From: Paeniglutamicibacter antarcticus_C
GTDB lineage: Bacteria > Actinomycetota > Actinomycetes > Actinomycetales > Micrococcaceae
Reading direction: 5' to 3'
DNA length: 64,000 nt
NCBI RefSeq assembly: GCF_039544305.1
Contig: NZ_BAABLK010000028.1
Coordinates: forward strand, 197,385 to 261,384
The first letter of the stretch is position 1. Each line of letters starts with the position of its first letter. Made by a program: the position numbers and the translations under genes. The notes below the pieces were generated by a model. The model saw nothing but the letters and a program-made list of their open reading frames with translations. It did no database searches and was not told the DNA's origin. Shown in pieces: positions 8,568-20,084 of this stretch.

Positions 8568-9242
8568 CTATTCCGTGGTTGGCTTGGGCGCAGAGGACAG
8601 GGCCTTCTCGATGTCCTTGTCGGCATTGACCGGCATCATCGCATGGACGATGTCGCCCTGCTGCAGCCGCATCCCGGGAACCGGGAGCATGCCTTCGCCA
8701 AAGCGCGAGAGATAGGCGATGCGGATCGGTGCGGCGGCCTCGAGCTCTTCAAGTGCGCAACCGTACCAGTCCTCGTGGACGTTGACTTCGCCAAGGATCA
8801 GCCGGCCCGAGGCCTCGCGAAAGTCGCCGTGGAGCGAATGCTCCGGCAGGATCCTGCGCAACACCTGGTCCGAGCTCCAGCGCACTGCGGCGACCGTAGG
8901 GATGCCCAGCCGCTGGTAGATCTCCGCTCGACCGGGATCGTAGATCCGGGCCACGACGTGCGGGACATGGTAGGTTTCGCGGGCCACCCTGGTGGCCAGG
9001 ATGTTCGAGTTGTCGCCGCTGGAAACTGCGGCAAAGGCGTAGGCCTCACTGATCTTGGCTCGTTCCAAGGTGTCGCGGTCGAACCCGACGCCGGAGACCT
9101 TGAGGCCGGAGAAGTTGCGGCGCAACCGGCGGAAGGCCCGGTCGTCCTGGTCGATGATCGCGACCGAGTGGCCGGCGTCGTCGAGCGTGTGGGCCAGGGT
9201 CACACCCACCCGACCGCAACCCATGATGACGAAGTGCGCCAT
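8568..9242 (-). CDS. TrkA family potassium uptake regulatory protein (CeoB type)
   Basis: This 224-residue TrkA paralogue has a Rossmann loop, IMGCGRVGVTLA, and the NAD-selecting strand IIDQDDRAF. A TrkA_C domain ends in GDIVHAMMP. The ATG at 9242 (MAHFVIMG) puts the first beta strand at the N-terminus as expected; the longer frame adds 17 unlikely residues. It leads the two-gene trkA unit and is divergent from the APC transporter gene, with about 160 bases between them. Paired TrkA proteins probably form hetero-oligomeric gating rings. Confidence 0.92.
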   Translation of the reverse strand: MAHFVIMGCGRVGVTLAHTLDDAGHSVAIIDQDDRAFRRLRRNFSGLKVSGVGFDRDTLERAKISEAYAFAAVSSGDNSNILATRVARETYHVPHVVARIYDPGRAEIYQRLGIPTVAAVRWSSDQVLRRILPEHSLHGDFREASGRLILGEVNVHEDWYGCALEELEAAAPIRIAYLSRFGEGMLPVPGMRLQQGDIVHAMMPVNADKDIEKALSSAPKPTTE

Positions 9243-9403
9243 AATCCATCCTTTGATTCCAGCCGGGGTGCCAGGGTTTTGCTTTACCTGCACGCTTCAT
9301 CCGCCAGTCTTTCACGGTTCCCGGCCTCGATGCGTGATTCTTCACCCGGTGCCCGACGGTGTGGTGTATGACAGGGCGGGGCAAACCGGGCTAGTTTTGG
9401 AGC

Positions 9404-11452
9404 GTGCTTTCATTTCTCGCCGCGTTGAAGCGGATTCTGGTGGGGCGCCCCTTTAGGACCGAAAAACTAAAGCAGGCGCCGCTTCGCAAGCGTCTTGCCC
9501 TGCCCTTTTTCTCTGCCTCCGCGTTCTCCTCCATTGCCTACGCTCCGGATGAGGTGATCCTCACCCTTGCCTTGGCAGGACTGGGTGCCATGGCGTTCTC
9601 CCCGTCGGTCGGCCTGGCGATCATGGTCGTGATGCTGGTCATCATCGCCTCCTACCGGCAATCGGTGAAGGCCTATCCCTCCGGCGGAGGCGACTACGAG
9701 ATCGCCTCGGTGAACCTCGGCCACCGCGCAGGGACCACGGTGGCGGCGGCCCTGCTGGTGGACTTCGTGCTCACCGTTGCCGTGTCGATTTCCTCTGCCT
9801 CGCACTACGTTGTTGCCGCCTTCCCCGCCCTGGATGGCAGCCAACCCTGGATGGCCACCGGCGGGGTGGTGATCCTCACGCTGCTGAACCTGCGCGGCCT
9901 GGGACGCTCCCGGCTGGGCAATGCCTTACCGGTCTACCTCTTTGTGGGCGTGGTGCTGGTGATGTTGGCCATGGGCGGGATCTTTGCCGCCACGGGGAAC
10001 CTGGGCATGGCCCCGAGTGCGGGCTTCGAGGTCGTTCCTAACCCCAACTACCCGCACGGCCTCACCGGGCTGGCCGGGGTGTTGCTGGTGCTGCGTGCCT
10101 TCTCCACGGGTTCGGCGGCGCTGACCGGGGTGGAAGTTCCGATCTCCAACGTCCACAAGATGGCCGCCCCCAAGGCGCGCAACGCGGCGACCGTGTTGCT
10201 GCTGCTGGGATTGATCGCCGGCGCCTTGACCCTGGGGACCATGTACCTGGCGCGTGCGGTTGACGTCCACGTGGTGGAGGACCCGGCCACCGGGCTTCTG
10301 CTCAACGGCGGCCCGATCCCTGCCGACTACATCCAGAACCCCGTGTTGAGCCAGTTGGCCGAGGCGATCTTCGGTGGAAGCTCGATCGGGTTCTTGCTGG
10401 TGCTGGCACTGACCGTGGCGGTGCTGCTGATGGCCTCGCACACCTCCTTCAATTCCTTCCCCAACCTGGCCTCGCATCTGGCCACCGACGGCTACCTGCC
10501 CCGCCAGCTGCGCACCAGGGGTGACCGGCTGGGGTTCTCCAACGGCATTCTGGCCCTGGCGATAGCCGCCATCGTCCTAATCTGGGTATTCAACGCCCAC
10601 GTCCCGACCCTGATCCAGCTCTATGTGGTGGGCGTCTTCGTGTCCTTCACGCTGAGCCAGCTGGGCATGATCAAGCACTGGGGCCGCGAGCTGGCCCAGG
10701 CCCCGGAAACCCGGGTACGGGCCAAGATTCACCGCTCCCGGTTGCTGAACATCGTGGGCTTCGGCCTCACCGCCGCGGTGCTGGTGATCGTGCTGGGCAC
10801 CCGGCTGGTGCACGGGGCTTGGCTGGCCGTACTGGGCATCGCGGTGCTGTTCTTCATGATGGACGCACTGCACCGGCACTATGTGAAGGTTGATCGCGAA
10901 CTGGCCATCGCGGATGACGAATCGGCCACCGCACTGCCCGCACGCGTCCACGCGCTGGTGCTGGTCTCCACGCTGCGCAAGCCGGTGTTGCGGGCGGTGG
11001 CCTTCGCCCGTGCGGCGCGGCCCTCGAAGATCGATGCGATCGTGGTGGATTCGGATTCCGAGCGCACTGCAGCGACCCTTGCACAATGGGAGGCATTGGG
11101 CATCCCCGTGCCGATCACCGTGCTGGCCTCTCCCTACCGGGAGATTTCGCCTCCGATCATCGAGTACATCCGCTCGATCAAACGCGATTCCCCGCGCGAT
11201 TTGATTGTCGTTTACATCCCCGAGTACGTGGTAGGACGCTGGTGGGAACAACTGGTGCATAACCAGACCGCCATGCGAATCAAGAACCGCCTGCACTACG
11301 AGCCCGGTGTGGTGGTGGCCTCGGTGCCGTGGCGCCTGGACTCCTCGGACGTCACGACCTTCCTGGGACCCACCGAGCAGGGCTCGGCCGGGACAAGGCC
11401 CCTCAACACCTCAGCAACACCCGCGATCCCCAAGCCGAAAGACATTTCATGA
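9404..11452 (+). CDS. APC superfamily amino acid/cation permease
   Basis: This 682-residue membrane protein belongs to the APC superfamily and matches the large permease found beside ceoB-ceoC in actinobacteria (Rv2690c type). It has about twelve hydrophobic helices between residues 35 and 480, with SIAYAPDEV at the start of helix 1, SGGGDYEIA after helix 2 and TGVEVPISN near helix 6. A soluble C-terminal domain of about 180 residues resembles a universal-stress-like alpha/beta fold. The substrate is unknown; the TrkA neighbours hint at potassium or amino acid transport. The GTG start at 9404 is poorly supported because the nearest GGAG is only one base away. Its stop overlaps the next start by four bases. 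Confidence 0.88.
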   Translation: MLSFLAALKRILVGRPFRTEKLKQAPLRKRLALPFFSASAFSSIAYAPDEVILTLALAGLGAMAFSPSVGLAIMVVMLVIIASYRQSVKAYPSGGGDYEIASVNLGHRAGTTVAAALLVDFVLTVAVSISSASHYVVAAFPALDGSQPWMATGGVVILTLLNLRGLGRSRLGNALPVYLFVGVVLVMLAMGGIFAATGNLGMAPSAGFEVVPNPNYPHGLTGLAGVLLVLRAFSTGSAALTGVEVPISNVHKMAAPKARNAATVLLLLGLIAGALTLGTMYLARAVDVHVVEDPATGLLLNGGPIPADYIQNPVLSQLAEAIFGGSSIGFLLVLALTVAVLLMASHTSFNSFPNLASHLATDGYLPRQLRTRGDRLGFSNGILALAIAAIVLIWVFNAHVPTLIQLYVVGVFVSFTLSQLGMIKHWGRELAQAPETRVRAKIHRSRLLNIVGFGLTAAVLVIVLGTRLVHGAWLAVLGIAVLFFMMDALHRHYVKVDRELAIADDESATALPARVHALVLVSTLRKPVLRAVAFARAARPSKIDAIVVDSDSERTAATLAQWEALGIPVPITVLASPYREISPPIIEYIRSIKRDSPRDLIVVYIPEYVVGRWWEQLVHNQTAMRIKNRLHYEPGVVVASVPWRLDSSDVTTFLGPTEQGSAGTRPLNTSATPAIPKPKDIS

Positions 11453-12801
11453 GCACGCAAGAAAACATCCTGAAGGTGCGCCTGGACGCGCCTGCCCACG
11501 GCGGACACTGTGTGGGGCGCCACGAGGGAAGGGTGGTCTTCGTGCGCCACGGAATCCCCGGGGAACTGGTGTCCGTCGCCGTTCGTGATGACGGGGAAAA
11601 GGCCCGCTTCTGGCGCGGCGACGTGGTGGAAGTCCACGAACCGGCCGAAAGCCGTGTGACGCACTTCTGGCCCCAGGCCGATGCCCTGGCCGCCGCTGCC
11701 CGGGGCGTGCTGCCTGTCGGAGGCGCTGAATTCGGACATATTGCCCTGGAAGCGCAGCGCGAGATCAAGTCGCAGATCTTCATCGAGCAGATGCAGCGAC
11801 TGAGCGGCCTGGACGCCGCCGAGCTCGGCTTCACCGGTGTCCGGGCACCGGCCGGTGAGTCCGAGGACGCTCTGGGGTGGCGCACGCGCACCGCCTTCGC
11901 CGTGGACTCCAAAGGCCGGCTGGCCATGAGCCCGTTTCGTTCAAACGAGCTCATCCCCGTCCAAGAGATGCCCCTGGCGCACCCACAGATCAACGAGCTC
12001 AAGCTCTGGGAACTCCCGTTGGCCGGCATCAGCCGCATCGAGGTCGCCGCCGGCTCGGGGGAAAACCCCGGGGCACTGGTGCTCTTCATCGAGGACGGAA
12101 CCATCGCCGGTGCCGCCGGACGAGCGGCCAAGCGGCTGCCCGAGGGCACCAGCGCCGCAGCACTGACCCAGGTCCCCGGTTCTCTCACCGACGGGCGCGG
12201 CGCCCTGACCCGGCTGCGCGGGCGGACCTGGCTGGCGGAATCGGTGGCCGGGATGGACTACCGCGTCACCGGTGAGGGTTTCTGGCAGATCCACCGCCTG
12301 GCACCCGAGGCACTGGTGGCCCGGGTGATGGCACAGCTGGAGCCGGGCTACGGGGCACGGATTGCCGACCTTTACGCCGGTGCCGGGCTCTTCAGCGCGC
12401 CGCTGGCCGCGGCCGTGGGCGATGACGGGATGGTGCTTTCCATCGAGGGTGCACCTGGCACCAGCAAGGACGCGCTGAAGAACCTGCGTGAACACAAGCA
12501 GGCCGTTATCGTCCAGGGCAGGGTGGAAAAGGTGCTCGGCGCGCAGCTGCGCGAACGCAACACCACCCTTGATGCCATCGTCCTTGACCCCCCACGCACC
12601 GGTGCCGGGAAGCAAGTCGTTTCCGCCATGGGGAAGTCCGGGGCCAAGAAGATTTCCTATGTCTCCTGCGATCCGGCATCATTTGCTCGCGACAGCGCCG
12701 ATCTGTTGCGGGCCGGGTACCGGCTGGATGCGGTCGAGGTCCTTGACCTTTATCCGCACACGCACCACATGGAGACCGTGGGGCTGTTCGTTCGCCACTG
12801 A
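11449..12801 (+). CDS. TRAM-domain class I SAM-dependent RNA methyltransferase (RlmD/TrmA-like)
   Basis: This 450-residue protein resembles RumA/TrmA-type uridine C5 methyltransferases, which modify 23S rRNA or tRNA. An N-terminal TRAM domain (about residues 5-60, APAHGGHCVGRHEGRVVFVR) precedes a linker and a Rossmann methyltransferase domain. That domain has the SAM motif DLYAGAGLFSAPLA, the LDPPRTGAG motif, and SYVSCDPA with the probable catalytic Cys407. The usual N-terminal iron-sulphur cysteine cluster seems to be missing (the segment reads LPVGGAEFGHI), as in other actinobacterial members. Its ATG overlaps the permease stop by four bases, implying coupling. Confidence 0.92.
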   Translation: MSTQENILKVRLDAPAHGGHCVGRHEGRVVFVRHGIPGELVSVAVRDDGEKARFWRGDVVEVHEPAESRVTHFWPQADALAAAARGVLPVGGAEFGHIALEAQREIKSQIFIEQMQRLSGLDAAELGFTGVRAPAGESEDALGWRTRTAFAVDSKGRLAMSPFRSNELIPVQEMPLAHPQINELKLWELPLAGISRIEVAAGSGENPGALVLFIEDGTIAGAAGRAAKRLPEGTSAAALTQVPGSLTDGRGALTRLRGRTWLAESVAGMDYRVTGEGFWQIHRLAPEALVARVMAQLEPGYGARIADLYAGAGLFSAPLAAAVGDDGMVLSIEGAPGTSKDALKNLREHKQAVIVQGRVEKVLGAQLRERNTTLDAIVLDPPRTGAGKQVVSAMGKSGAKKISYVSCDPASFARDSADLLRAGYRLDAVEVLDLYPHTHHMETVGLFVRH

Positions 12802-12910
12802 GCGAGGATGTGACCCCGTTCGGCCTGCAAATGTCGGGCTGGCGGGGCACGAAGCGCGGCGTGGGGATAGACTGTTTCTAGCTCTGCCGCAATAAACACA
12901 AGTCGAACTC

Positions 12911-12928
12911 AGTTAGGACTGCCTAACT
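12911..12928. promoter_or_regulatory. Inverted repeat upstream of aconitase, candidate operator
   Basis: AGTTAGG and CCTAACT form a perfect 7-bp dyad around a four-base spacer, 54 bases before the aconitase ATG. The half sites recall the TTAGG/CCTAA halves of DtxR/IdeR iron boxes, but the spacing is wider than the 19-bp consensus. A regulator binding here is an inference. Confidence 0.4.
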
Positions 12929-12982
12929 GGATTTCCTTGTGAGCGTGCAACGAAGATGAAAAATCCGGCGAGAGGAGTCCCA

Positions 12983-15688
<2,706 letters not shown>

Positions 15689-15841
15689 CCAGTTGGCATA
15701 GATCCACTTGAGCAAGGGGTGGGACAAGCCGGGGAAACCGGGCCTGGTCCGCCCCTTGCGGCATTTAACGAAACAGCCCTGTTAGCATCGTGGCCACGAG
15801 GGGTCCAACCTTGGTAGCACCAGCGAAACGGAGGCAGGGCG

Positions 15842-15997
15842 ATGGATGGATTGCAGGGCTGGCACCTGGTGATCGTGGCGAACGTGGTCATCATTGCGGC
15901 GGTTGTGTTCCTGATGTACTGGTATTTCCGGGGCGCCCGCAAGCGCCGGGAACGCCGAAAACGTCCCCCGGTGGATCGCACCCGGGGTCGGAGATGA
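15842..15997 (+). CDS. Small single-pass membrane protein, hypothetical
   Basis: This 51-codon frame starts at an ATG seven bases after GGAGG. It encodes one hydrophobic helix (HLVIVANVVIIAAVVFLMYWYF) followed by a strongly basic tail (RGARKRRERRKRPP), so it should insert with the tail in the cytoplasm. Its TGA overlaps the next ATG as ATGA, indicating translational coupling with the following, damaged gene. I do not recognise a family. The good ribosome site and the overlap are the evidence that it is real. Confidence 0.55.
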   Translation: MDGLQGWHLVIVANVVIIAAVVFLMYWYFRGARKRRERRKRPPVDRTRGRR

Positions 15998-16980
15998 GTA
16001 ATGCGGAGGGTGCTTCGGCACCGTTCGCACCGCTGCCCACCGTCGAGCCCTGTTCATGGCTGCGGAACCTGTTGTCCGATGAGTTCGGCGGGCCAAACAC
16101 CGTGGTGCCCCGTGGATTTACTGCCTGCGCACGGATCCTGCATCCCATCGACCGTGACCGGCCTAGGGCACCGGATACCTAAGACACCGTGGATGCCTCC
16201 ATGTGCCTGGATATCGAAAGGGAACCCGGTTCCTGGGCGGAACTTGCCGCAGCCACCTCCAGGCGGCGGGGTCCCTACACACAAAGCGCAGACATACTCC
16301 CTGCCCGGACCAACGTGCATGAGGAATGGTTCACTGCCGATGGCTGGCGCTATGGCCAAAGCGAAGAAGGGAACCTTGATCTGGATACCTTGGAGCGACT
16401 CGCAGCTGTGCTCTCACGCCACACCGGAACCCCGGAATCGGGTGTCGCGGCCATCTGGGAGGGCTGGGGCTCCGGGGTTTCTATGCCGTACTTCTCCTCG
16501 GAGGTGCAGGTGAGAGCCCACCGGCTCGGCAGGTTGCTCGGTGGCCTGCGGGCCGCCAGGAGCACGCCGGCGAAGCAACCGAAACCTGCGTGCCTGGAGT
16601 TGCCGGGCAGGACCCACCAATTTTACGCTGCAGGTATATCAGCATTCTCCGATCGCGGGTGGCCGTTGCAGGCTCCGTGGATTCTTCATGACTGGATATC
16701 CCAGTCACCGAGCCTCGTATGGCCCGATGACCGTGCATGGGTCATGGTCACGGAAGTGGACTACGACTCGACAATCATTGCCGGTAGCCAGGAACTGGTT
16801 ACTGAGTTGCTTGAAACCGATCGCGTAGAGGCTTTCGCGGTGGGGGAGGACGTCGAGGAGTACCTGTGGGCTATTCCCGAGCGACGTTGGTCCCAACCAC
16901 CGGGGGAGTGTCCCGGGCTTTGGCCTGCACGATGTCGCGGTCCAGCTGCGCCACCCTGGCTTCAAGATCGGAGCGCATAA
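15994..16980 (+). pseudogene. Conserved hypothetical gene interrupted by an in-frame stop
   Basis: A frame starting at the ATG at 15994 reads through WLRNLLSDEFGGPNTVVPRGF to a TAA at 16180-16182. It then continues in the same frame for about 260 more codons, including WFTADGWRYGQSEEGNLD, AAIWEGWG and a C-terminal LVWPDDRAWVMVTEVDYD. The parts before and after the stop look like one protein of a type I associate with Arthrobacter hypotheticals, where the C-terminal VWPDDRAWVM..EID segment is typical. The end runs over the 3' end of the convergent phosphatase gene. A shorter protein from the GTG at 16189 cannot be excluded. The function of the family is unknown. Confidence 0.6.
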
Positions 16981-17344
16981 ATTCCATGCGCTCGCGATCA
17001 TTGGCCAGCGAAGTCGGCGCTTTGCGCGGAACCCAGCATTCCATGGTGACGCCTTCAAGCTCCTGGACCCGTGTCTGGCCCATGATGATGACCCGATCGG
17101 CCGCGCTCAGCCGCTCCCCGGCCAATTCGGAGGGCAACTCGAACTGCATGTCGACACGATTTGCGGCCATCACCTCTGCGGCGAGCCCATTGCCGTGGTG
17201 GGCCGGTACCGGCCCCGCCGATTGCACGTGAACGGCTTCGCCAGCCCCCTGGCGAAAGAGCGCCGCGGCCATTTGCGGTTTGCCGCCGTTGGTATTGCAA
17301 ACGAAAAGGACGTGCGGGCGCGGAAAATCACCGGGGGTATTCAT
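16871..17344 (-). CDS. Low-molecular-weight phosphatase family protein, arsenate-mycothiol transferase-like, with altered active site
   Basis: This 157-residue protein has the low-molecular-weight phosphatase fold of mycothiol-dependent arsenate reductases of actinobacteria. The P-loop is FVCNTNGGKPQMAAAL with nucleophile Cys16. The Lys in place of Arg is normal for the ArsC-type GGKSQMA loop, but the following Ser is Pro here. The distal acidic loop, TDEPSERG in homologues as I remember them, reads PRKAPTSLA, so the usual general acid is not evident. A SAGPVPAH segment and the final MEFMRSDLEARVAQL helix are retained. I start at 17344. It is divergent from dxs. It may be an inactive or retuned enzyme. 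Confidence 0.7.
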   Translation of the reverse strand: MNTPGDFPRPHVLFVCNTNGGKPQMAAALFRQGAGEAVHVQSAGPVPAHHGNGLAAEVMAANRVDMQFELPSELAGERLSAADRVIIMGQTRVQELEGVTMECWVPRKAPTSLANDRERMEFMRSDLEARVAQLDRDIVQAKARDTPPVVGTNVARE

Positions 17345-17507
17345 GGGGGTCGTGCTCGTAGGCACGCAGGAAAGAAGAATGTTTAGGCGCCCATGATTAC
17401 ATGGAACGCCGAAAGGCCGGAGGGATCCGGATGCAAATGGTGCCGCGGGGACAAATACGGGGCGGTAGGATTGAATTGGTATTTGCCACTGCGAAAGGAC
17501 TGCCACC

Positions 17508-19475
17508 GTGTCATTGCTTCGGACCATTAAAGGACCCCGGGATCTCCGAGGTTTGAACATGGTCGAAATGCACCAGCTGGCCGAAGAGATCCGGACGTTC
17601 CTGATCGGCAATGTGGCGCGCACCGGTGGCCACCTTGGACCCAACCTCGGCGTCGTGGAATTAACCCTCGGAATCCACAAGCTCTTCGATTCACCGCGTG
17701 ACTCGATCATCTTTGACACCGGCCACCAGTCCTACGTCCACAAGCTGTTGACCGGTCGGCAAGACTTTTCCACGTTGCGCCAGCAGGGCGGGCTCTCGGG
17801 ATATCCCGAACGCGTCGAATCCGTGCACGATATCGTGGAGTCATCGCATGCCTCCTCCTCGCTGTCCTGGGCCGACGGTATCTCTCGCGCCCGCAAGCTG
17901 ACCGGAGAGGCCGATCGCTACGTGGTTGCGTTGGTCGGCGACGGCGCGTTGACCGGCGGCATGGCGTGGGAAGCGATTAACAACATCGCCGCGGACAAGG
18001 ACCGTCGGGTGGTCATCGTGGTCAACGACAACGGACGCTCCTACGCTCCGACCGTGGGAGGTCTGGCCGACCAACTCGCCGGACTGCGCCAACGGCTTGA
18101 CCAGTTCCGCACCCACCCGGCCTACGAGAACACCATTGACCGCCTCAAGGTGAGGCTGAAGGATTCAGGCGCGGTGGGCCAGTTCGCCTACAAGTCGCTG
18201 CATGCCACCAAGAAGGGCGTCAAGGACTGGTGGGCCCCCCAAGGCCTCTTCGAGGACCTGGGCATGAAATACATTGGTCCCATCGACGGACACAACCAAG
18301 CCGCGGTCGATGAGGCGTTGTTGCAGGCGCGGAACTTTGCCGGACCGGTCATCGTGCATGCCATGACCGAGAAAGGCCGCGGTTTTGCCCCGGCCCGCGC
18401 CGATGAAGCCGACCAGTTCCACGCCGTCGGAGTGATCGACCCGCAGACCGGCAAACCGATTTCCAAGGCCTCCGCACGTTCCTGGACCAGCGTCTTTGGC
18501 GAGGAAATCGCCGCAATCGCCGATGAACGCAACGACATCGTGGCGATCACCGGTGCCATGCTGCAGCCGGTGGGCCTCAAGGCGATGGCCGAACGGCACC
18601 CGACACGCGTGCTGGACGTGGGAATCGCCGAGCAGCACGCGATGACATCGGCAGCCGGGCTTGCCTTTGGCGGACTGCACCCCGTGGTGTGCATCTACGC
18701 CACCTTCCTGAACCGCGCGTTCGACCAGTTGCTTATGGACGTGGCACTGCACAAGGCGGGGGTCACGGTGGTGCTGGATCGGGCAGGGGTCACCGGACCC
18801 GACGGACCCAGCCATCACGGCATGTGGGACATGGCACTGATGCAGATCGTTCCCAACCTCCATCTTGCGGCTCCGCGCGATGCGGTGCGGCTGCGCGAGG
18901 AGCTGCGCGAGGCGGTGGCCATCAGTGACGCGCCCTCCGTCGTCCGTTTCTCCAAGGGCAGCGTGGGTGCCGAGATCGTGGCCGTCCAACGCCTGCACGA
19001 CGGGGTGGACGTCCTGGTCAAGCTCGGTCCCGGGGAGGAACGCGACGTGCTGATCGTCTCGGTCGGCGCCATGAGCGAGATATGTCTTGACGTAGCTTCC
19101 CGGCTGAACGCGCAGGGCATCACCGTCACGGTGGTCGACCCGCGCTGGGTGCTGCCTGTTCCGCGTTCGATCATCGGTCTTGCGGCCCGGCACCGCATCG
19201 TGGTCTGCGTCGAGGACGGGGTCCGCGCAGGAGGCGTAGGCTCACGTATCCGACAGGAAATGCGCGCAGCCGGAGTGGACACCGCCTTGAACGAGGTTGG
19301 TCTGCCCACCGAGTTCCTGGCCCACGGAAGCCGCACCGAAGTCATGGACCGTGTCGGCCTCAGTGCCGACAGGATCGCCAACGACACCCTTGCCCAGGTG
19401 CTGGGCACCAAGGTACCCTTTGCCCGTCCGTTGCCAGGCGCCCAACTTCCCACCGGACAGATTCCCCAGCTGTGA
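17508..19475 (+). CDS. dxs: 1-deoxy-D-xylulose-5-phosphate synthase
   Basis: This 655-residue thiamine-diphosphate enzyme condenses pyruvate with glyceraldehyde 3-phosphate, the first step of the non-mevalonate isoprenoid pathway. ARTGGHLGPNLGVVELT and FDTGHQSYVHKLLTG lie at the N-terminus. The ThDP motif follows (VGDGALTGGMAWEAINN...NDN), with the pyrimidine domain containing DVGIAEQHAMTSAAGLA and DRAGVTGPDGPSHHGMWD after it. A C-terminal transketolase-like domain ends near 630. The start is a GTG at 17508. The stop overlaps the GTG of the DUF402 gene by four bases. Confidence 0.97.
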   Translation: MSLLRTIKGPRDLRGLNMVEMHQLAEEIRTFLIGNVARTGGHLGPNLGVVELTLGIHKLFDSPRDSIIFDTGHQSYVHKLLTGRQDFSTLRQQGGLSGYPERVESVHDIVESSHASSSLSWADGISRARKLTGEADRYVVALVGDGALTGGMAWEAINNIAADKDRRVVIVVNDNGRSYAPTVGGLADQLAGLRQRLDQFRTHPAYENTIDRLKVRLKDSGAVGQFAYKSLHATKKGVKDWWAPQGLFEDLGMKYIGPIDGHNQAAVDEALLQARNFAGPVIVHAMTEKGRGFAPARADEADQFHAVGVIDPQTGKPISKASARSWTSVFGEEIAAIADERNDIVAITGAMLQPVGLKAMAERHPTRVLDVGIAEQHAMTSAAGLAFGGLHPVVCIYATFLNRAFDQLLMDVALHKAGVTVVLDRAGVTGPDGPSHHGMWDMALMQIVPNLHLAAPRDAVRLREELREAVAISDAPSVVRFSKGSVGAEIVAVQRLHDGVDVLVKLGPGEERDVLIVSVGAMSEICLDVASRLNAQGITVTVVDPRWVLPVPRSIIGLAARHRIVVCVEDGVRAGGVGSRIRQEMRAAGVDTALNEVGLPTEFLAHGSRTEVMDRVGLSADRIANDTLAQVLGTKVPFARPLPGAQLPTGQIPQL

Positions 19476-20071
19476 GTGCTGCGCCGATCATTCCCGCGGA
19501 CCTGCCGCGCGAACCCGCCGGAGCCGTTTTGGGGGACATGGTGGTGGCCCGGGCGTGGAAGTACGATGGCCAGCCGCACTGGGTGGTGCCCGGACGATAC
19601 CTGGGCAACGACGGCCATGGCCACTGGATCTACCAGCCTGCAGGATCCCTTGTCGCCAGGCCCGGCCACGGGCACTGGGCGGAAACCGACGCCGTATGCC
19701 TGGTCCCTGCCTCGGGACACTGGATCGGCACCTTCTACGACCACACGGACGAGGACTTCCGTATCTACCTGGATTTGTCCACGAACATCGGTTGGCGCGA
19801 GCTGGCCCGCGGTGGCTGGGAAGCAAACTCGGTGGACATGGACCTCGATGTCATTGATTCGAGCTCTCGCGGGATCTTCCTCGATGACGAGGACGAATTC
19901 GCCGAACACGCCGCTGCCATGGGGTACCCCCCGGCGCTGGTGGACTGCATCGCTGCCGAAGCCCAAGAACTGCTCGGTGCTGTGCGACAGGGTGCGGAGC
20001 CCTTTGACGGCACCGCCACGGACTGGCTGATCCGGGGACGAACAAAGTTTTCACGCAACGCATCTCGCTAA
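19472..20071 (+). CDS. DUF402 domain protein
   Basis: This 199-residue protein belongs to DUF402, a beta-barrel fold whose characterised members include nucleoside di/triphosphate phosphohydrolases and FomD. HWIGTFYDHTDEDFRIYLDLST and the acidic VDMDLDVIDSSSRGIFLDDEDEF provide the conserved acidic metal-binding cluster. A helical C-terminus ends in DWLIRGRTKF. The start is a GTG that overlaps the dxs stop (GTGA), so it is translationally coupled to dxs. The exact substrate is not known. Confidence 0.82.
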   Translation: MSAAPIIPADLPREPAGAVLGDMVVARAWKYDGQPHWVVPGRYLGNDGHGHWIYQPAGSLVARPGHGHWAETDAVCLVPASGHWIGTFYDHTDEDFRIYLDLSTNIGWRELARGGWEANSVDMDLDVIDSSSRGIFLDDEDEFAEHAAAMGYPPALVDCIAAEAQELLGAVRQGAEPFDGTATDWLIRGRTKFSRNASR

Positions 20072-20084
20072 GGAGCACCACCGC

